Source: Flavobacteriaceae bacterium (GTDB taxonomy: Bacteria; Bacteroidota; Bacteroidia; Flavobacteriales; Flavobacteriaceae). From it: DNA of 6,925 bases. A model generated the notes under the pieces. That model was not told the DNA's origin, did no database searches, and saw only the letters and a program-made list of their open reading frames with translations. This document shows, piece after piece, positions 1-6,238 of the stretch; within the stretch, counting starts at the first letter, position 1; every line of letters begins with the position of its first letter. A program made the translations under genes and the position numbers. The stretch covers positions 1 to 6,925 of the forward strand of contig JABDLH010000022.1 of NCBI GenBank assembly GCA_013003145.1, read 5' to 3'.

Positions 1-373
1 CAATTATATCGCCCCGGACCTGGCTCTTAAAACGGCTAAAATTTCAGCCCAGCATATGCAGGGACAACACCCCACTACATTTGCGGAGATGTTTGACCTG
101 GAGGACGATATCCGTATCATCGATACACCCGGGATCAAAGGTTTTGGTCTGGTGGATATGGAACGGGAAGAGATTGGAGATTACTTCCCGGAATTTTTTG
201 AATTAAAGGAACACTGCAAATTTAATAATTGCCTTCACCTGGATGAACCACAGTGCGCAGTAAAAGATGCCCTTGAAAATGACGAGCTGGCCTGGAGCCG
301 CTACAAGAGTTACGTGGCCATGGTCACCGGGGAAGAAGATACTCACCGGCAGGATAATTACCAAGGGGTATGA
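1..373 (+). CDS. rsgA: Ribosome small-subunit-dependent GTPase A, C-terminal part (5' truncated by window)
   Basis: RsgA (YjeQ) is a circularly permuted GTPase that binds the 30S subunit late in assembly and helps release maturation factors. The visible 123 codons (frame from base 2) begin just after where the P-loop should be; the OB-fold, G4 motif and P-loop lie upstream of the window. Visible, counted from the first full codon: a switch I-like GQHPTT (21-26), the G3 motif DTPG (41-44) followed by IKGFGLVDME, then the family zinc-binding site C-x4-C-x-H-x5-C (C72, C77, H79, C85), then the usual helical C-terminus. The stop TGA at 371-373 overlaps the dtd start ATG at 370-372, so the two are translationally coupled. 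One oddity is Pro24 where most RsgA proteins have the first Thr of HTTT. Identification is firm; the truncation is only the window edge. Confidence 0.95.
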   Translation, partial: NYIAPDLALKTAKISAQHMQGQHPTTFAEMFDLEDDIRIIDTPGIKGFGLVDMEREEIGDYFPEFFELKEHCKFNNCLHLDEPQCAVKDALENDELAWSRYKSYVAMVTGEEDTHRQDNYQGV

Positions 374-822
374 GGGCAGTAGTGCAGCGCGTTTCACATG
401 CCGGGGTGACCATAGAAGGCAAGCAGTTCTCAGCTATCGGGAAAGGTTTGTTGATACTGTTAGGGGTAGAAGACCAGGATAATGCCGAGGATATCAGCTG
501 GCTCTCCCGGAAAATTGCCAACCTCAGGATCTTTAATGATACGGAAGGGGTAATGAATAATTCCTTGCTGGACGTGGGTGGAGATGCCATTGTCGTCAGC
601 CAGTTTACCTTGCACGCATCGACAAAAAAGGGCAACCGGCCCTCCTATATCAAAGCGGCAAAACCGGATAAAGCGGTGCCCATGTACGAACAGTTTGTAC
701 GGCAACTGGAAGTTGATCTCGGCAAAAAAGTGGGTACGGGAAGCTTTGGCGCTGATATGAAAGTTGAACTCCTGAATGACGGCCCGGTTACGATAATAAT
801 AGATACAAAAAATAAAGAATAA
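370..822 (+). CDS. dtd: D-aminoacyl-tRNA deacylase
   Basis: Dtd hydrolyses D-amino acids (and glycine mischarged on tRNA-Ala) from tRNA, keeping the cytosolic translation pool homochiral. The 150-residue product matches the usual length of about 145-150. It starts MRAVVQRV, as is typical, and carries both family signatures: SQFTL at 77-81, and NDGPVT at 136-141 containing the Gly-cisPro dipeptide (138-139) used for chiral proofreading. KKGNRPSY (86-93) and TGSFGADM (123-130) are further conserved blocks; the protein forms a dimer in which the Gly-Pro of one chain reaches the other active site. The ATG start is fixed by the family N-terminus and by its 4-nt overlap with rsgA. The stop overlaps the next start by one base (TAATG). 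It is likely expressed only as part of the rsgA-dtd-MazG operon, since no internal promoter is visible. Confidence 0.97.
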   Translation: MRAVVQRVSHAGVTIEGKQFSAIGKGLLILLGVEDQDNAEDISWLSRKIANLRIFNDTEGVMNNSLLDVGGDAIVVSQFTLHASTKKGNRPSYIKAAKPDKAVPMYEQFVRQLEVDLGKKVGTGSFGADMKVELLNDGPVTIIIDTKNKE

Positions 823-1148
823 TGAATATTCAAGGCGCTCAACTAGCGGTAGATAAATGGATACAGGAACACGGCGTTCGTTATTTTAACGAACTTACCA
901 ATATGGCCCAGCTTACCGAAGAGGTAGGGGAGGTGGCCAGGATCATTGCCCGTCGTTATGGCGAACAGAGTGAAAAACCCTCAGATAAGGAGAAGGATCT
1001 CGGTGAAGAACTGGCCGATGTACTCTTCGTAGTGCTCTGCCTGGCCAACCAGACCGGGATAGACCTGCAGCAGGCCTTTGATAAAAAACTGGACCTGAAA
1101 ACCAAGCGCGACCACGATCGCCACCAGAATAACGAAAAACTTAAATAG
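822..1148 (+). CDS. MazG-like nucleotide pyrophosphohydrolase
   Basis: This is a single-domain, all-alpha NTP pyrophosphatase of the MazG superfamily. Such enzymes cleave (d)NTPs to NMP and pyrophosphate, usually to remove damaged or non-canonical nucleotides; the exact substrate cannot be told from sequence. The 108-residue product shows the metal-binding pattern ExxE-(25 residues)-ExxD: E34 and E37 in LTEEVGE, E63 and D66 in GEELADVLF. These acidic residues should hold the Mg2+ ions at a subunit interface. The N-terminal helix (about 1-20) and a charged, Lys-rich tail (about 88-108) complete a length typical of short MazG-like proteins; there is no second MazG domain as in E. coli MazG. It overlaps dtd by one base and is the last gene before the terminator at 1161. 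The neighbours suggest a housekeeping sanitation role and not a toxin-antitoxin link. Confidence 0.9.
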   Translation: MNIQGAQLAVDKWIQEHGVRYFNELTNMAQLTEEVGEVARIIARRYGEQSEKPSDKEKDLGEELADVLFVVLCLANQTGIDLQQAFDKKLDLKTKRDHDRHQNNEKLK

Positions 1149-1160
1149 CAAATTCAATTC

Positions 1161-1200
1161 GCCACTTTCCATACCGGGAAGTGGCTTTATTGTTTTGTTG
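1161..1200 (+). terminator. Intrinsic terminator after the rsgA-dtd-MazG operon
   Basis: A 10-bp stem pairs 1161-1170 (GCCACTTTCC) with 1176-1185 (GGGAAGTGGC), with a single T-G wobble and a 5-nt loop ATACC. It is followed at once by the T-rich tract TTTATTGTTTTGTTG (1186-1200). It begins 12 nt after the MazG-like stop codon, as expected for a rho-independent terminator. It also means that a transcript for aroA should start downstream of it, or arise by read-through. Confidence 0.85.
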
Positions 1201-1231
1201 TAACCGCATTATAAATTTAAATTACCACGTT

Positions 1232-2461
1232 TTGGATATAGCCCTGACCGGACCCTCAAGCTCCCTCCTCAAAGCCCAGGTAAATATTACCGGTTCAAAA
1301 AGTGAATCTAATCGCCTGTTGCTGCTACGCGCATTATTCCCGGGTCTGCAGATCGCAAACCTTTCCAATTCTGCCGATACCCAGGTGATGCAGGAAGGCC
1401 TGCTCCAGAAAAGCGGAACGGTAGATATCCATCACGCCGGGACCGCTATGCGCTTCCTGACGGCCTATTTTGCTTCGCAGCCGGGGAAGGAAGTTTTACT
1501 TACCGGGTCCCAACGAATGACCGAAAGACCGATAAAGGTCCTGGTGGATGCACTGCGTTCTTTAGGGGCAGAGATCACTTACGCAGAAGAGGAGGGATAC
1601 CCGCCTTTGCAAATCAAAGGAAAGAAATTACAGCAGAAGGCAACCAGTTTACCGGCCAATATCAGCAGCCAGTATATTTCTGCACTTTTGCTGATCGCCC
1701 CTTCCTTAGAACATGGGTTGGAATTAAAGCTGGAAGGAAAGATCACCTCTGTTCCCTATATCCGGATGACCCTTTCGCTCTTAAACCAAGTGGGAATCCC
1801 TAATAGCTTTGAGGGTTCCGATATCACCATCGGGCCAACGGATGAGATCACCCCCAAAAAACTAGTGGTAGAATCCGATTGGAGTTCTGCTTCTTATTTC
1901 TACAGCATTGCTGCCTTGGCAGCACCCGGTAGTGCACTGGTCCTTTCTTCTTACCATGAGAAGAGTTTGCAGGGGGACAGTGTCCTTAAAGAGATCTATA
2001 AGGATTTTGGAGTAGAGACCCGGTTTGAAGGACATTCTATTCGTTTGATGAGGACAGAGCACAAAACACCTGACTTCCTGGAGTACGACCTGGCCAATGC
2101 CCCGGATATCGCACAGACCATAGCCGTGAGCTGTTTTGGCCTGGGCGTGGGCTGCAAGCTGACGGGCTTGCATACACTAAAGATCAAAGAAACCGACAGG
2201 CTGCTTGCTCTGCAGAATGAACTGGGGAAACTTGGAGCAGATGTAGAAGTGACCGAGGATAGCCTAACACTAAAACCTTCAACGGGGATCAGGGAAGACG
2301 TCAGTATTGCCACCTATAACGACCATCGAATGGCTATGGCCTTTGCCCCATTGGCCTTGAGGACAAGGATCCGGATTGCAGATGCAGGGGTGGTAGAGAA
2401 GTCGTACCCGGATTACTGGAGTGATTTGCAGGCATTAGGATTCGGTCTCCGGGAGTTATGA
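1232..2461 (+). CDS. aroA: 3-phosphoshikimate 1-carboxyvinyltransferase (EPSP synthase)
   Basis: AroA condenses shikimate-3-phosphate with phosphoenolpyruvate, the sixth step to chorismate, in the cytosol. From the TTG start chosen here the product has 409 residues: KS at 23-24 and R28 in GSKSESNR, AGTAMR at 69-74, RMTERPI at 95-101, SSQ at 145-147, S173/Y176, PD with catalytic D292, KETDR with E320, YNDHR with R366, and K390 in EKSYPDYW, so the active site is complete. The region between the first two motifs is shorter than in E. coli AroA. At the glyphosate-linked position after MR it has Phe75 instead of Pro, and His68 replaces the usual Asn before AGT. The open frame extends to GTG 1181, but that codon sits in the 3' arm of the terminator and adds a Cys-rich, atypical 17-residue tail, so TTG 1232 (product beginning MDIALTG) is preferred. 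No clear promoter is seen in 1201-1231. Confidence 0.95.
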   Translation: MDIALTGPSSSLLKAQVNITGSKSESNRLLLLRALFPGLQIANLSNSADTQVMQEGLLQKSGTVDIHHAGTAMRFLTAYFASQPGKEVLLTGSQRMTERPIKVLVDALRSLGAEITYAEEEGYPPLQIKGKKLQQKATSLPANISSQYISALLLIAPSLEHGLELKLEGKITSVPYIRMTLSLLNQVGIPNSFEGSDITIGPTDEITPKKLVVESDWSSASYFYSIAALAAPGSALVLSSYHEKSLQGDSVLKEIYKDFGVETRFEGHSIRLMRTEHKTPDFLEYDLANAPDIAQTIAVSCFGLGVGCKLTGLHTLKIKETDRLLALQNELGKLGADVEVTEDSLTLKPSTGIREDVSIATYNDHRMAMAFAPLALRTRIRIADAGVVEKSYPDYWSDLQALGFGLREL

Positions 2462-2484
2462 TTCAGATTTAAATGGCTATTTAC

Positions 2485-2516
2485 TTGACAACCGCTGTCT
2501 CCGGGTCGTATATTTG
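2485..2516 (+). promoter_or_regulatory. Bacteroidota-type sigma-A promoter upstream of queA
   Basis: TTGACA at 2485-2490 serves as the -33 element and TATATTTG at 2509-2516 matches the Bacteroidota -7 consensus TAnnTTTG exactly. The gap from TTG to the -7 box is 21 nt, inside the 17-23 nt range known for Flavobacterium promoters. Transcription should begin near 2522-2525, leaving a leader of about 140 nt before queA. This is the best promoter match in the window and probably drives queA, rlmN and perhaps the genes after them. Confidence 0.75.
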
Positions 2517-2521
2517 CAGCC

Positions 2522-2664
2522 GCTATAATCAATATCAAAAATTGTATAGGAAATCTTAAGGCTTCAGCGTGGCGGCCTCCGCTCCGGGATCACCAAGTTT
2601 TTCGGAGATGAGCACGTATTTTGCCATTTGAACAGTTTCCGTAACCCTATTTCAGAAAACATCT
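2522..2664 (+). other. Long leader or possible small RNA region between promoter and queA
   Basis: These roughly 140 nt follow the predicted start of transcription. The first part (2522-2559) is AT-rich. It is followed by a distinctly GC-rich block (about 2560-2612) and then mixed sequence to the queA ATG. Possible pairings are GGCGG/CCGCT at 2571-2575 with 2579-2583, or alternatively CTCCG at 2582-2586 with CGGAG at 2603-2607; these share bases and are mutually exclusive. No terminator is seen before queA, so the simplest reading is a 5' untranslated leader. I do not recognise an Rfam family, and it does not look like a preQ1 riboswitch. Confidence 0.35.
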
Positions 2665-3717
2665 ATGAAATTATCACATTTTAACTTCGAGTTGCCTAAG
2701 GAATTACTGGCAGAATACCCATCAGAAAACCGTGATGAATCTAAACTGATGGTTGTACATCGGAAGAGCGGGAAAATTGAACACAAGATGTTCAAAGACC
2801 TGATCAACTACTTTGAGGAGGGAGATGTAATGGTACTTAACAACACCAAGGTGTTTCCTGCGAGGCTATACGGTAATAAGGAAAAGACCGGAGCCAGGAT
2901 CGAAGTATTCTTGCTGCGCGAGTTAAATGAAGAACAACGACTTTGGGATGTTTTGGTGGATCCGGCAAGGAAGATCAGGATAGGGAATAAATTATACTTC
3001 GGGGAAGACGAAAGCCTTGTGGCCGAGGTGATCGACAATACTACTTCAAGAGGTAGAACCCTGCGTTTCCTCTATGACGGATCCTATACTGATTTCAGGA
3101 GAAAACTGAGGGAACTTGGTGAGACACCGCTGCCTAAGTACATAAAGCGGGAAGTAGAACCGGAAGACGAGAGTCGTTACCAGACCATATACGCTAAATA
3201 CGAAGGAGCTGTAGCGGCGCCAACGGCCGGCTTGCATTTCTCAAAGCACCTGTTAAAGCGTCTTGAGATCAAGGGGATCGATTTTGCAGAACTGACCCTC
3301 CATGTCGGCTTGGGTACTTTTAACCCTGTCGAGGTAGAAGACCTGTCTAAGCACAAAATGGATAGCGAAGAACTGGTGATCGATGAGAAGGCTACGGAGA
3401 TCGTCAACAATGCCAAGAATCAGAAACGCCGCATCTGTGCGGTAGGAACAACGGCCATGAGAGGCTTGGAAAGTGCAGTATCTTCGGAACATATGCTGAA
3501 CACTTTTGAAGGATGGACTAACAAGTTTATCTTCCCTCCTTATGAATTCAGTATTGCCAATGCCATGGTAACCAACTTCCATTTGCCTAAATCTACCTTG
3601 TTAATGATGGTTTCTGCCTTTATGGGGCACGACCTGATGAAACGGGCGTATAAAGAGGCGATCCTGGAAGGGTACCGATTCTATTCCTACGGGGATGCTA
3701 TGCTGATCATCGATTAA
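2665..3717 (+). CDS. queA: S-adenosylmethionine:tRNA ribosyltransferase-isomerase
   Basis: QueA transfers and isomerises the ribosyl group of S-adenosylmethionine onto 7-aminomethyl-7-deazaguanine at wobble position 34 of GUN-anticodon tRNAs, giving epoxyqueuosine in queuosine synthesis. The 350-residue product has the family length and all main blocks: [12 protein letters not shown] (57-68), [10 protein letters not shown] (151-160), [10 protein letters not shown] followed by AAPTAGLHF (172-192), HVGLGTF (213-219), [16 protein letters not shown] (303-318) and YSYGDAMLI (340-348). The ATG at 2665 gives the expected N-terminus. It lies about 140 nt downstream of a strong promoter and 58 nt before rlmN, with no terminator between, so the two RNA-modification genes are probably cotranscribed. 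No other queuosine gene is in the window. Confidence 0.97.
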   Translation: MKLSHFNFELPKELLAEYPSENRDESKLMVVHRKSGKIEHKMFKDLINYFEEGDVMVLNNTKVFPARLYGNKEKTGARIEVFLLRELNEEQRLWDVLVDPARKIRIGNKLYFGEDESLVAEVIDNTTSRGRTLRFLYDGSYTDFRRKLRELGETPLPKYIKREVEPEDESRYQTIYAKYEGAVAAPTAGLHFSKHLLKRLEIKGIDFAELTLHVGLGTFNPVEVEDLSKHKMDSEELVIDEKATEIVNNAKNQKRRICAVGTTAMRGLESAVSSEHMLNTFEGWTNKFIFPPYEFSIANAMVTNFHLPKSTLLMMVSAFMGHDLMKRAYKEAILEGYRFYSYGDAMLIID

Positions 3718-3775
3718 GTACAATTGAGGGATTACCCCCTGAACAGGCCTTCCCTGGTCTATAAAAGCCAATGAA

Positions 3776-4822
3776 GTGGATACACATGTAAAGAAAGACA
3801 TACGGGCGCTGACAAGGGATCAGTTAAGGACCTTCTTTAAGGAGCAGGGAGACCATGCTTACAGGGGAGACCAGGTTTACGAGTGGCTCTGGCAGAAATC
3901 TGCACATTCTTTCGAGGCAATGACCAATATCTCCAAGGAAACGCGAGAGATGTTGTCAGCTAATTTTGTCATCAACCACATCAAGGTAGACAAGATGCAG
4001 CGGAGTAATGACGGGACAATTAAAAACGCTATCCGGCTGCATGACGACCTGGTAGTTGAATCCGTGCTTATTCCTACAAGCAGCAGGACCACCGCCTGTG
4101 TTTCCAGCCAGGTGGGTTGTAGCCTGGACTGCAGGTTCTGTGCAACGGCCAAGCTGAAGCGGATGCGAAACCTGAACCCGGACGAGATCTATGACCAGGT
4201 GGTGGCTATCGATAACGAAAGCCGGCTGTATTTTGACCGTCCACTCAGCAATATCGTCTTTATGGGCATGGGAGAACCCCTGATGAACTACAACAATGTT
4301 CTGAAGGCCATAGATAAGATTACTTCTCCCGAAGGTCTTGGCATGTCTCCTAAGCGAATTACCGTATCTACCTCGGGGGTACCAAAGATGATCAGGAAAC
4401 TCGCTGATGAAGAAGTGAAGTTCAAGCTTGCGGTTTCACTGCATTCTGCCATAGACAGTATCCGTACCAGTATTATGCCTTTTAATTCGACCTTCCCGCT
4501 AGCCGACCTGAGGGAGTCGCTGGAGTACTGGTACACTAAGACCAAGAGTAGGATCACCTATGAATATGTCGTCTGGGAAGGTATTAACGACCGGCAGGAA
4601 GATGCAGATGCCCTGGTGGCCTTCTGTAAGTTTGCGCCCTCTAAGGTGAACCTGATCGAATATAACCCGATCGAGGATGGCGAGGATTTCAGGCAGGCAT
4701 CCAATGCCGCTATAGATCGTTATGTGCATACCCTGGAACGCAATGGTATCACCGTCACCGTCAGGCGTTCCCGGGGAAAGGATATCGATGCGGCATGCGG
4801 TCAGTTAGCCAATAAATCCTAA
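3776..4822 (+). CDS. rlmN: Dual-specificity 23S rRNA/tRNA adenine-C2 methyltransferase
   Basis: RlmN is a radical SAM enzyme that methylates C2 of A2503 in 23S rRNA and of A37 in some tRNAs, supporting peptidyl-transferase function and fidelity. The 348-residue product has the iron-sulphur motif CxxxCxxC at C115, C119 and C122. It also has the two catalytic cysteines of the family: C108 (in TACVSSQVG) and C341 in DIDAACGQL, equivalent to E. coli C118 and C355. GMGEP (164-168) is the SAM-binding block, and the N-terminal RNA-binding region includes QVYEWLWQK (33-41). The start is GTG 3776, giving a product that begins MDTHVKKDIRALT as expected; the nearby ATG 3771 is out of frame and stops after five codons. 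It follows queA by 58 nt without a terminator. Confidence 0.96.
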   Translation: MDTHVKKDIRALTRDQLRTFFKEQGDHAYRGDQVYEWLWQKSAHSFEAMTNISKETREMLSANFVINHIKVDKMQRSNDGTIKNAIRLHDDLVVESVLIPTSSRTTACVSSQVGCSLDCRFCATAKLKRMRNLNPDEIYDQVVAIDNESRLYFDRPLSNIVFMGMGEPLMNYNNVLKAIDKITSPEGLGMSPKRITVSTSGVPKMIRKLADEEVKFKLAVSLHSAIDSIRTSIMPFNSTFPLADLRESLEYWYTKTKSRITYEYVVWEGINDRQEDADALVAFCKFAPSKVNLIEYNPIEDGEDFRQASNAAIDRYVHTLERNGITVTVRRSRGKDIDAACGQLANKS

Positions 4823-4859
4823 GCACTTCTGCCATGCCCGCAACCTTTTTATTTTTACC

Positions 4860-4867
4860 TACTTTTG
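4860..4867 (+). promoter_or_regulatory. Possible -7 promoter element before the polyprenyl synthase gene
   Basis: TACTTTTG fits the Bacteroidota -7 consensus TAnnTTTG exactly and lies 19 nt before the TTG start. No TTG -33 element is present at the proper distance upstream, so this is a weak or chance match. A T-rich run ending TTTTTACC (4846-4859) just before it resembles one upstream of dnaG. Confidence 0.3.
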
Positions 4868-4886
4868 AGTTCATAAATCAAGTCTT

Positions 4887-5864
4887 TTGAACGTCGTAGC
4901 ACAAATCAAAGAGCCGGTAAACCAGGAAATGGAACTTTTTGAAAAGAAGTTCTATGATTCCATGTCTTCAAAAGTTGCCCTGCTCAACCGTATCACCTAT
5001 TACATCGTGAATCGCAAGGGGAAACAGATGCGGCCCATGTTCGTTTTTCTTACCGCCAAGCTGGTCAATGACGGCAATGTCAATGAGCGTACCTACAGGG
5101 GAGCTTCGGTCATAGAACTGATACATACGGCATCCCTGGTGCACGATGATGTGGTGGATGACTCCAATAAACGCAGGGGTTTCTTTTCTATCAATGCCCT
5201 CTGGAAGAACAAGATCGCTGTATTAGTAGGGGATTACCTGCTTTCCAAAGGAATGCTGCTGTCTGTGGATCACGACGATTTTGACCTCCTGAAAATCATC
5301 TCTGTAGCCATCCGGGAGATCAGTGAAGGCGAGCTGCTGCAGATAGAAAAAGCAAGAAGGCTGGACATTACTGAAGAGGTCTATTACGAGATCATACGAC
5401 AGAAGACGGCTACCCTGATTGCAGCCTGCTGCAGCCTGGGAGCCTGTTCGGTTCAGCCGGGAACGGAACACGTAGAGACATTCCGCAAATTCGGTGAGCT
5501 CTGCGGGATGGCATTCCAGATCAAGGATGACCTTTTTGATTACGGGGAGGAAAAGATCGGGAAACCAACCGGCATTGATATCAAGGAACAGAAAATGACC
5601 CTTCCCCTGATCTATGTACTCAATACTTGTGATGACCGACAAAGGAAGTGGCTGATCAATTCGGTTAAAAACCACAATAAGGACAAGAAAAGGGTCAAGG
5701 AAGTGATCGCATTCGTGAAAGCGAAAGGCGGGCTGGCCTATGCTGAAAAGAAAATGTACAGTTTTAAGGAAGAAGCCTTGGAATTACTGGCTCAATACCC
5801 TGCATCTCCCTATAAATCCGCCTTGGAACTTATGGTGAATTACGTGGTAGACCGGAAGAAATAA
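4887..5864 (+). CDS. ispB: Long-chain all-trans polyprenyl diphosphate synthase
   Basis: This trans-prenyltransferase adds isopentenyl diphosphate units to an allylic primer. The 325-residue product carries both Asp-rich motifs: the first at D87-D91 (DDVVD) and the second at D214-D218 (DDLFD), with GKQMRP (45-50) for substrate diphosphate binding and GKPTGID...KMTLPLIY (226-243) near the second. The residues 4-5 positions before the first motif are Ser83 and Ala82, not the bulky aromatics that stop short-chain enzymes, so a long product is inferred. In Flavobacteriaceae the obvious use is the side chain of menaquinone (commonly MK-6), but the length cannot be proven from sequence. The start is TTG 4887: an in-frame stop lies at 4866-4868, and the next in-frame ATG (4929) would remove conserved N-terminal residues. 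The symbol is by family resemblance only. It ends 11 nt from the convergent zinc-ribbon gene. Confidence 0.92.
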   Translation: MNVVAQIKEPVNQEMELFEKKFYDSMSSKVALLNRITYYIVNRKGKQMRPMFVFLTAKLVNDGNVNERTYRGASVIELIHTASLVHDDVVDDSNKRRGFFSINALWKNKIAVLVGDYLLSKGMLLSVDHDDFDLLKIISVAIREISEGELLQIEKARRLDITEEVYYEIIRQKTATLIAACCSLGACSVQPGTEHVETFRKFGELCGMAFQIKDDLFDYGEEKIGKPTGIDIKEQKMTLPLIYVLNTCDDRQRKWLINSVKNHNKDKKRVKEVIAFVKAKGGLAYAEKKMYSFKEEALELLAQYPASPYKSALELMVNYVVDRKK

Positions 5865-5875
5865 GGGTAGTGCAT

Positions 5876-6115
5876 TCAGGGGATCGCCCTTCGCATGTCT
5901 TCGGTAAAATCCTCCTTAAAATAACCCCGCTTGCAATGCGTACATTCTATCATCCGGCTGGTATAGACCGGGAAGATCTTGATCCAGAAGAGATGAAAAT
6001 AGTGCGGAGTACGGTATAATTCAAGGGTTCCCGAGTTGCCACAATGCGGGCATGGGGTGCCTTGGAGGAGGGTAGTTTCGCTTTTCCCGGGACGCATTCC
6101 GAAGAATAAGATCAT
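5876..6115 (-). CDS. Small zinc-ribbon protein of unknown function
   Basis: This 79-residue protein has two CxxC knuckles, C22-x2-C25 (CPHCG) and C58-x2-C61 (CTHCK), spaced as in a zinc ribbon. Between them is an aromatic, hydrophobic stretch (about 38-52, YFHLFWIKIFPVY) and after them a short acidic-basic helix-like tail (KEDFTEDMRRAIP). I recall similar short zinc-ribbon proteins in Flavobacteriaceae, but no function is known to me. The hydrophobic stretch is short for a membrane helix and may simply form the core of the fold. The start ATG at 6113-6115 is the natural one; Met7 is an alternative. It is the only minus-strand gene supported here, convergent with the polyprenyl synthase gene (11 nt gap, no visible terminator) and divergent from dnaG across 123 nt. 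Confidence 0.8.
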   Translation of the reverse strand: MILFFGMRPGKSETTLLQGTPCPHCGNSGTLELYRTPHYFHLFWIKIFPVYTSRMIECTHCKRGYFKEDFTEDMRRAIP

Positions 6116-6206
6116 AAGCCTGCTTATTTAGTGATCTGCATAAAATTAATACTTAGCCGGCAATATATTATTCGTTCGCAGTAAAGCCAGCTTTAAAAGC
6201 AGTTTT

Positions 6207-6214
6207 TATATTTT
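6207..6214 (+). promoter_or_regulatory. Possible -7 element upstream of dnaG
   Basis: TATATTTT differs from the Bacteroidota -7 consensus TAnnTTTG only in the last base and lies 24 nt before the dnaG TTG start. No TTG -33 element is seen 17-23 nt upstream. The match is weak, but a promoter is needed somewhere in this 123-nt divergent region (6116-6238), which otherwise shows nothing recognisable. Confidence 0.25.
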
Positions 6215-6238
6215 TACCAAAGCCTTAAAATTCGAAAC

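Noticed and set aside
324..635. 103-codon minus-strand open frame over the rsgA/dtd junction
   Set aside because: It overlaps two well-supported genes on the other strand and has no family features.
1996..2313. 105-codon minus-strand open frame
   Set aside because: It is antisense to the conserved C-terminal half of aroA and shows no features of its own.
2517..2664. preQ1 riboswitch ahead of queA
   Set aside because: The A-rich tail and C-rich loop of the preQ1-I aptamer are missing, and queA acts downstream of preQ1, so a riboswitch claim is not supported.
3741..3759. Hairpin GAACAGG/CCTGGTC between queA and rlmN
   Set aside because: The stem has an internal A-G mismatch and is followed by an A-rich sequence, not a T tract, so it is not an intrinsic terminator; it may be chance.
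3771..3788. ATG at 3771 as the rlmN start
   Set aside because: It is out of frame with rlmN and reaches a stop after five codons; GTG 3776 gives the correct N-terminus.
5223..5675. 150-codon open frame on the minus strand
   Set aside because: It lies wholly within the polyprenyl synthase gene, antisense to its conserved Asp-rich motifs, and has no recognisable domain; it is a coding shadow.
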